A stretch of DNA of 19,113 bases from Clostridia bacterium (GTDB taxonomy: Bacteria; Bacillota; Clostridia; DUPQ01): contig JAUVJE010000017.1 of assembly GCA_030592355.1 (NCBI GenBank), positions 1 to 19,113 of the forward strand. The letters are read 5' to 3'. The position numbers and the translations under genes were made by a program. The notes beneath the pieces were generated by a model, which searched no databases, was not told the origin of the DNA, and was given only the letters and a program-made list of their open reading frames with translations. Within the stretch, counting starts at the first letter, position 1. Every line of letters begins with the position of its first letter. This document shows, piece by piece, positions 14,191 to 19,113 of the stretch.

Positions 14191-16017
14191 TTACCCCTTT
14201 TTCAATCGAATCAGAACAGCAGTATTAAATCCTCCGTCAAGGCTAATCAATTCATAATCGCCGAATGATGCCGGAATTACCGCATTGTGATATCGTACGA
14301 TTTCAGCCTTCAAATCCGGATTTGACAGGGATCTAATCATGGCCTTCTTCCCTCTTGTAAGTGTAATAACCTGTGTGAATTTACCATATGTTGAATATTC
14401 TGCATGGTTATAGTAATGAATTCGCTCTATGTGAAAAGGCATTTCCGGAATTGTTGAAAATCTCTCTATGCAATAATCATCCTTTGAGAATATTACTTTT
14501 GGTCTGGCCCTGAGATTTTTTTCTACATATGATTCCCTTCTCCATCGTTCATTATTGAATCCATGGTCAAGATGCATCCTCATCGGCTTCCCTGTCATGG
14601 ATTTATCTTCATCATTCCAGCTTTTACGCGCAAAATCATGTAGGAAGAAGGAGTATTCATTCCCTGCGACAGCCGGGCATGTATCCATTTCCAGAACCAT
14701 TTGATTCCCACCGTGTCCATGAACCGTTCCAGGTGGTATTAGAAATAAATCCCCGGTTTTTGTGTCCCAAAATCTGCAATAATCCTGCCAATCCGAAATC
14801 AAAGTTGAATTATCAGATTCCCTGCACTTTCTTTCCCATTCCTCAATATCGCAATCATCTTTATATCCCAGGAAAGACCCTCCGTTTTCGTAAGCCTCAA
14901 CTATATAATAAGTTTCATACCTACCATAAATTTCATTGAAATTGCGTCTGCAATAATCTATCCCCGGATGGTTATGCATCGGCATGGCAGTCCTCTCCCT
15001 TGGCATTGGTTTTGGGAACCATCCATCATCAAGCCCCACCTGAAAAGGAAACAATAACGGATATTTTTCATTTACATAACCGCCTACAAGTTTTTCGGCA
15101 TACTGCATTAAAAGAATAAATGGCAGATTTAGCATCCTCTCGCCTCCGAAATCAACTTCCATGCTAAGATCCGGACTAGTCAATGTATGCCATGCATTGC
15201 ATCCAAGCCCTTTTATATTCTCAAGTTGCTTGAAGCGATATGCCCCCCACGGGCCACCTTGATAAATTTCAATACATTTTACAGGGTAATTTACCAGCGT
15301 TTGGATTATCTCGTCATAAGCTTTACGTGGTATCATTTTAAGATCTGCAGAATCAAGCGCATCGACATAGTAATCCAATTTTTCAGCAAGCTTGAGTTTA
15401 TGCTTCAGAAGAAGATGGTAATCGCAGTAATAATACTCTTTCCAATAATACTCTTTATCAGCTTCAGCATAACCAAATGGTTCAAGTTTAAAATCCCACA
15501 TCTGTAATAAGACATACTGTACCAATTTATCAAAATAAAAGATTAAATCATAACATTCGTCCAGCATGCCGGCAGCACATCCGGGTCCATATGCGATTAA
15601 GACATCTGCCTTAAATTTATTATCCTCCAACCTGCTTTTAAAATTTTCAATTTTTCTATGGTCAAGAATATCTTTTAAAGTTCCGTCAAGATTTTCCCAT
15701 CCAAATGCAGGATCTTCGGTTATAAATGCCTTCTTATATTTTTTTAGTTCACTTTTTTTGATAAACAGATTGCCCGCATGCTGTTTCTCTATCGATATTC
15801 CTCTGCCGGAACAAACCTTCCCGACTTTCCTTAAAATAAAATCCCAATCAATTCCATACCAGCCGTCAAATGCAATTTTCATCTTGCCGTTCCCTGCTTC
15901 AATTGCATTGCAAATGCCCGATATAACAATATCCGTATTAAAAAACACAGAGTTCTTTGCATCATTGCAGATTTTTATATAATTTTCATTGTTTTCCCTA
16001 CACTCATAAATGTTCAT
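14191..16017 (-). CDS. Two-part protein with C-terminal class I mannose-6-phosphate isomerase-like cupin
   Basis: 608 residues. The C-terminal half (about 285-608) resembles type I phosphomannose isomerase: PMHNHPG (His348, His350) in the place of the QxH zinc motif, ETYYIVEA (Glu368), and GDLFLIPPGTVHGHGG (His433) followed by VLEMDT. These would supply a four-ligand metal site, with His in place of the usual Gln. The N-terminal 270 residues have no matching family that I recognise. KIAFDGWYGIDWDF (47-60) and ADVLIAYGPGC (137-147) faintly recall P-loop uridine-kinase-like folds, but no Walker A is present. A sugar isomerase or sugar-sensing role is possible; mannose-6-phosphate as substrate is not proven. 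The start follows AGGGG nine bases upstream and a promoter lies 38 bp before the ATG. Divergent from the MATE gene across an IS relic. Confidence 0.7.
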   Translation of the reverse strand: MNIYECRENNENYIKICNDAKNSVFFNTDIVISGICNAIEAGNGKMKIAFDGWYGIDWDFILRKVGKVCSGRGISIEKQHAGNLFIKKSELKKYKKAFITEDPAFGWENLDGTLKDILDHRKIENFKSRLEDNKFKADVLIAYGPGCAAGMLDECYDLIFYFDKLVQYVLLQMWDFKLEPFGYAEADKEYYWKEYYYCDYHLLLKHKLKLAEKLDYYVDALDSADLKMIPRKAYDEIIQTLVNYPVKCIEIYQGGPWGAYRFKQLENIKGLGCNAWHTLTSPDLSMEVDFGGERMLNLPFILLMQYAEKLVGGYVNEKYPLLFPFQVGLDDGWFPKPMPRERTAMPMHNHPGIDYCRRNFNEIYGRYETYYIVEAYENGGSFLGYKDDCDIEEWERKCRESDNSTLISDWQDYCRFWDTKTGDLFLIPPGTVHGHGGNQMVLEMDTCPAVAGNEYSFFLHDFARKSWNDEDKSMTGKPMRMHLDHGFNNERWRRESYVEKNLRARPKVIFSKDDYCIERFSTIPEMPFHIERIHYYNHAEYSTYGKFTQVITLTRGKKAMIRSLSNPDLKAEIVRYHNAVIPASFGDYELISLDGGFNTAVLIRLKKG

Positions 16018-16054
16018 ACTTTTTTACCCCTAAAGAATTTAAATATCTCTTTAA

Positions 16055-16083
16055 ATTATAACTTACATAAATATGACAGGCAA
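16055..16083 (-). promoter_or_regulatory. Candidate sigma-A promoter of the isomerase-like gene
   Basis: On the minus strand TTGCCT (16083-16078), a 17-bp spacer and TATAAT (16060-16055). It lies between the IS relic and the gene, so the insertion left it intact. Confidence 0.6.
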
Positions 16084-16125
16084 ATAAAACACAGATAAAA
16101 ATATACCTTTTCAAATAATAATGAA

Positions 16126-17549
16126 TTGTGTCAACAGTCAGGGGAATGTCACCTCCTAAGGCCGTAACTCATCAGCAATTATGTAACCTTTTTCCCCTTA
16201 GGTTTGGGGTTGGGTGGATATTTTCTCCATGGATGGTCTTTTGCTTGTTTATATGGCTTTTTAGAAGGTTCTTTTTTAGTCGGCTCTACACTTTTGCGAA
16301 TCCTTTTCTCAAGCTGCAAGGGACTCATAACGAGTCCCTTGTAAATGACTTTAATACCAATCATATGACTTGTAGCCACCGTAATCGTTTCACCCTTGGA
16401 TAGAGACCCTTTGTCTGAATAAACCGGCAATCGATATTTCTCCCCACGGAACAAGAATGAAATACCTGAATCAATCTTTCGTGTTTCACGTATTGAAAAC
16501 ATCAATTGAATGCTGTCCTTTCTGATCTTCGGGATACACTTCTTCCCCGGCTTAGCAGGTACTACGGAGAATTTATAGTTGAAGTATGCCATGTACTGCT
16601 GCAGGAACTTGTTGGCCTCATCAATATCAGTTATGCCTCTACTCCTGAAATCCTTTGCCAGGCGGTCCTGCAGTGTTCCCCATAAATGTTCTACGCAGCC
16701 CTTGCCCTGTGCGGATTTTGCAAGTATCAGGATTGCCCTGAGTTCTTTCAGTGCCCTTGCGAAGTGAGGTTCCTTCTTTACTACACCTGCAAGTTTTTAT
16801 TCCAGGGCGAGTTTCTTCTTACCCTTGCTGTCATAATTAAAAACCGTGCGTCTGTCAGTATATAATTCACGTGGGACATGACCAGAAGCATTCATTTGAA
16901 ACATGCATTCACAATAACCTTTAAAGGTTTCTTCTGTATCAAGATACAGGGCGAGCACCCTGCCGGTGGCATCATCAAACACCATGCAGGTACAGTGTTT
17001 GTCCGTCAACCAGCCAGTCAAAAGAAGAATCATCCATCTGAGCCATTTTGCCTTCATGTTCACGGGCGTCCCTGGGACGGTGCTTCTTAGGTCTTCTTTT
17101 GCTTTTCGGGAACTTTATCCCGTGGTTTTTCAAAACACGGGATTCGGTGCTGGGGGACACAAATATATCTTTGTCTTCCGCAAGCACGTCCGCAGTATGG
17201 CAGAAGTTGTATCCCTTCAGCTCTGTTTTATAAAACCTCATGATTTCATCAACAATTTCAATGAGGGTTGTATTAGCTGGTTTCCTGCCCCTGTTCTTGT
17301 GTAAAATTCTCATGGTTCCATTTGCAGTTGCCTCCGCTTTCAACCGCATTGTCTGTCTTTTAGACAAATCCGTGAGTTTTTCTGTCTGCTTGTTGTTGAG
17401 GTTACCTTAAATCAATTGTCCAATAATTATTATCTTTCTTGCGTCTTTTTCACTCATATCAGTTCTCATCTTTCAATTATAGTCTTTTCAGGGGGTGACA
17501 TTTTCCCTGACGAGTTATAATATGACATTATCGCTGACGAACGACACAA
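16126..17549 (-). mobile_element. Degenerate ISNCY (IS1202-type) insertion sequence
   Basis: About 1.4 kb. Imperfect inverted ends: GTCAGGGGAATGTCACCTCC (16137-16156) matches the reverse complement of 17491-17511 (GTCAGGGAAAATGTCACCCCC) with one gap and one mismatch. A further copy of the motif, GTCAGCGATAATGTCA, lies outside it at the right end (reverse complement of 17522-17537). Both outermost tips read TTGTGTC inward. One transposase gene fills the element but is broken in three places. The element sits between two divergent genes and seems to have spared both promoters. Confidence 0.82.
16179..17469 (-). pseudogene. ISNCY/IS1202-type DDE transposase pseudogene
   Basis: Reconstructed over about 430 codons. 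It begins MRTDMSEKDARKIIIIGQLI, where TAA (17409-17407) interrupts an otherwise normal N-terminal helix-turn-helix (homologues read QLIDGK or similar). The frame then continues through LHKNRGRKPA and the catalytic MAQMDDS to LHGV near 16980. There a single-base frameshift moves the frame to FDDATGRV (second Asp region), LDTEETFKGY and YTDRRTVF. A TAA at 16799-16797 follows LALE, after which the same frame runs through KGCVEHLWGTLQDRL (the catalytic Glu) to the basic tail KDHPWRKYPPNPKPKGKK. So the DDE residues survive, but two stops and one frameshift prevent a full product. Confidence 0.88.
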
Positions 17550-17563
17550 TTAATAATGAATTG

Positions 17564-17592
17564 TTGTACCGCTTAGCTTTGGATGTTATTAT
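17564..17592 (+). promoter_or_regulatory. Candidate promoter of the MATE gene at the IS boundary
   Basis: TTGTAC (17564-17569), 17 bp, then TATTAT (17587-17592) preceded by TG at 17584-17585 (extended -10). The -35 begins at the last base of the right target duplication copy, so part of the promoter surroundings was laid down by the insertion. The -35 matches consensus at only three positions. Confidence 0.45.
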
Positions 17593-17610
17593 TGAACGGA
17601 TGAGGGATTT

Positions 17611-18990
17611 ATGAGAAACATTGATACTACACAGGGTCCGGTAGTTAAGAACTTGATGAAATTAGCATGGCCTATTGCCATATCCAATCTTGCCAACGTT
17701 TTTTATAATATTGCGGATACATTCTTTGTAGGTCATCTTGAAAACAGTGCTGAAGCAATTTCAGCCGTTACCGTATCATTTACAATAGTCTTCTTACTCG
17801 TTGCATTTGCCATAGGCCTTTCAACAGCAACCTCCACTCTGATAAGTCAGTACTATGGGGCAAAAGATCATGAAAACCTCGAAAAAACAGTTCACACCTC
17901 AATAATACTCATTTTCAGCTTTGCCTTTGTTGTGACAATTACCGGACTTCTAACAAAAAAATGGATTTTTCTATTGCTTAAAACGGATCCCGCGGTCATT
18001 CCTCTGGCAGATGAATATTTTACAATAATAATGGTTGGAATGTTCTTCATGTTTACGTTCTATGTGTTCCAAAGCATGCTCCGGGGCGTGGGCGATACAA
18101 AGACCCCTATGATCGCCAGTATATTTTCTAATATCATAAATATTGTTCTGGACCCCTTCCTAATCTATGGCTGGCTGTTTTTTCCGAAACTGGGAGTAGC
18201 CGGCGCTGCTTATGCCACAGTAATCGCCAGACTCCTGCTGTCATTATATCTATTTTACAGGATACTTCAAAAGGACTCTCCCCTTGGTATCAGATTAAAA
18301 CGAATAAGATTAAATTTTAGAATCACAAAGGAGATACTGCGCATAGGTATTCCTTCCAGTTTCTCCGAGATGACCGTAGCATTGGGAATGACAATTCTTT
18401 TGGCCAGGGTCAATACATTCGGTCCAATCGCCACTGCTGCACATGGCATCGGAATAAGGTTTGATTCAATTATGTATATGCCAATGGCGGCGATCGGGCA
18501 GGCGGCTTCAACAATGGTTGGACAGAATCTTGGAGCAAAACGACGCGACCGAACATATGAAGCGGGTAAAAAATCCATGATTTTTATATTCCTTTCAACT
18601 TTTATAGTAACTATACTGGCCGCAGTTTTTGCCAAACCGCTGGTATCTATATTTACTAATTCTCCGGAGGTTATTGAACTTGGACGATATTATATCTACT
18701 TTCATATAGCGTTTTATTGTTTTCTTGGAATCAGAGTTTCTGCATTATATTCATTTTACGGAGCAGGCGATTCAAGAACCGCATTCATTACAACCCTAAT
18801 CACACTTTTCGTTCTAAGGGTGCCCCTTGCGTACCTGTTTTCAGCCACTGCCCTCGGTGTGAAAGGGGTTTGGCTTGGACTCGGTGTAGCCCATGCCATC
18901 AGTTCCATATATATGTATTTGATTTTCAGAAGAAAAAAATGGATGGAAAAATCAATTATTTTACGAAATAGCAATCAACTAGAAGATTGA
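17611..18990 (+). CDS. MATE family efflux transporter
   Basis: A 459-residue multidrug/toxin extrusion protein that exports organic compounds using a Na+ or H+ gradient. It has the expected 12 membrane segments in two related halves. Family sequences include LAWPIAISNLANVFYNIADT near residue 20, AIGLSTATSTLISQYYGA near 90, MLRGVGDTKTP in the first half and the corresponding YGAGDSRTA in the second, plus IGQAASTMVGQNLGA. The start ATG follows GAGGG with four bases. Length and both halves are intact. The neighbouring ABC-F gene could be a second drug-defence function, but the two are 12 kb apart and nothing shows common control. The substrate is unknown. Confidence 0.94.
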   Translation: MRNIDTTQGPVVKNLMKLAWPIAISNLANVFYNIADTFFVGHLENSAEAISAVTVSFTIVFLLVAFAIGLSTATSTLISQYYGAKDHENLEKTVHTSIILIFSFAFVVTITGLLTKKWIFLLLKTDPAVIPLADEYFTIIMVGMFFMFTFYVFQSMLRGVGDTKTPMIASIFSNIINIVLDPFLIYGWLFFPKLGVAGAAYATVIARLLLSLYLFYRILQKDSPLGIRLKRIRLNFRITKEILRIGIPSSFSEMTVALGMTILLARVNTFGPIATAAHGIGIRFDSIMYMPMAAIGQAASTMVGQNLGAKRRDRTYEAGKKSMIFIFLSTFIVTILAAVFAKPLVSIFTNSPEVIELGRYYIYFHIAFYCFLGIRVSALYSFYGAGDSRTAFITTLITLFVLRVPLAYLFSATALGVKGVWLGLGVAHAISSIYMYLIFRRKKWMEKSIILRNSNQLED

Positions 18991-18997
18991 ACTACCC

Positions 18998-19085
18998 GCC
19001 AATGAATTGGCAGGATTCCTGGTCGATAGACCTACCGGTCTAAGCTAACCCAGGCTAAACCCGCAGTCCCTGCGGTTCTTTTCTT
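18998..19085 (+). ncRNA. Candidate structured RNA or complex 3' UTR after the MATE gene
   Basis: Several perfect stems follow one another: GCCAAT/ATTGGC (18998-19003, 19006-19011); CCTGG/CCAGG (19018-19022, 19050-19054) enclosing TAGACC/GGTCTA (19027-19032, 19037-19042) across an uneven internal loop TCGA / AGCTAAC; then a terminator stem. This is denser than a plain terminator. I do not recognise the RNA class; it could be the 3' part of a known clostridial RNA (raiA-type is one candidate to test) whose 5' part overlaps the MATE gene end. Confidence 0.35.
19061..19085 (+). terminator. Intrinsic terminator downstream of the MATE gene
   Basis: CCGCAG (19061-19066), loop TCC, CTGCGG (19070-19075), then TTCTTTTCTT. 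The stem is GC-rich and the tail is T-rich but broken by C residues. Confidence 0.65.
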
Positions 19086-19113
19086 ACCCGACAGAAGAAA
19101 AAGTCCTTCTATC

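Larger units (their letters stand above)
16116..17564. repeat. 14-bp direct repeat flanking the IS relic (target-site duplication)
   Basis: TAATAATGAATTGT occurs at 16116-16129 and 17551-17564, immediately outside or overlapping the element's ends. Long target duplications fit IS1202-type elements. The exact cut cannot be fixed because the last four bases, TTGT, also match the start of the left terminal repeat, so the duplication could be 10-14 bp. Confidence 0.7.

Noticed and set aside
16105..16137. TTGACA at the left IS end on the minus strand as an outward promoter for the isomerase-like gene
   Set aside because: No -10 box stands 16-18 bp away (the region there reads AAAAGG); a better promoter lies at 16055-16083.
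1..19113. CRISPR arrays, tRNA or rRNA genes, prophage or defence islands
   Set aside because: No regularly spaced repeats, cloverleaf sequences or related genes were found on either strand by eye.

Overview
The window looks like chromosomal DNA from a low-GC Firmicute of the class Clostridia. The support is AT-rich DNA with strong AGGAGG-type ribosome binding sites, sigma-A promoters with TTGACA-like boxes, a T-box in front of alaS, a clostridial-type PurA, EngB/YsxC and ribosomal protein S21. The species cannot be told from the sequence. Most genes lie on the minus strand; purA and a MATE transporter are on the plus strand.

Region 1 (1-5290): an unrecognised open frame at the left edge converges on a minus-strand group. 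That group is an ABC-F ATPase of the ribosome-protection type, an 11-TM DUF4153 membrane protein and a DUF2961/GH172 glycosidase-like protein. The ABC-F gene has a roughly 200-nt leader with a 25-codon upstream ORF laid over an imperfect stem, competing pairings and a helix that can cover the gene's own ribosome binding site. This is the layout of a ribosome-mediated attenuator, and I judge it the most interesting regulatory signal here.

Region 2 (5288-8380): a LysR regulator overlaps the essential GTPase gene ysxC by ATGA and is divergent from purA. The LysR winged-helix domain can only be included if translation starts at a rare ATT codon (or if one base is extra). The divergent intergenic region holds two mirror-image extended -10 boxes and a 12-bp direct repeat spaced exactly 100 bp. 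PurA keeps the catalytic Asp and His but departs from the family at several substrate-contact positions. A strong bidirectional terminator separates purA from rpsU.

Region 3 (8375-14170): alaS, a HIT-family protein, an alpha/beta-hydrolase lipoprotein and an amidohydrolase form a tightly coupled minus-strand operon (ATGA, ATGA, then a 15-nt gap). It is driven by a consensus promoter and a complete T-box leader with a GCU (Ala) specifier. rpsU follows with its own promoter.

Region 4 (14191-19113): a two-part protein with a C-terminal class I mannose-6-phosphate-isomerase-like cupin and a MATE exporter are divergent. An inactivated ISNCY/IS1202-type insertion sequence sits between them; its transposase carries two stops and one frameshift. 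After the MATE gene there is a compact set of nested hairpins ending in a terminator, possibly the 3' end of a structured RNA.
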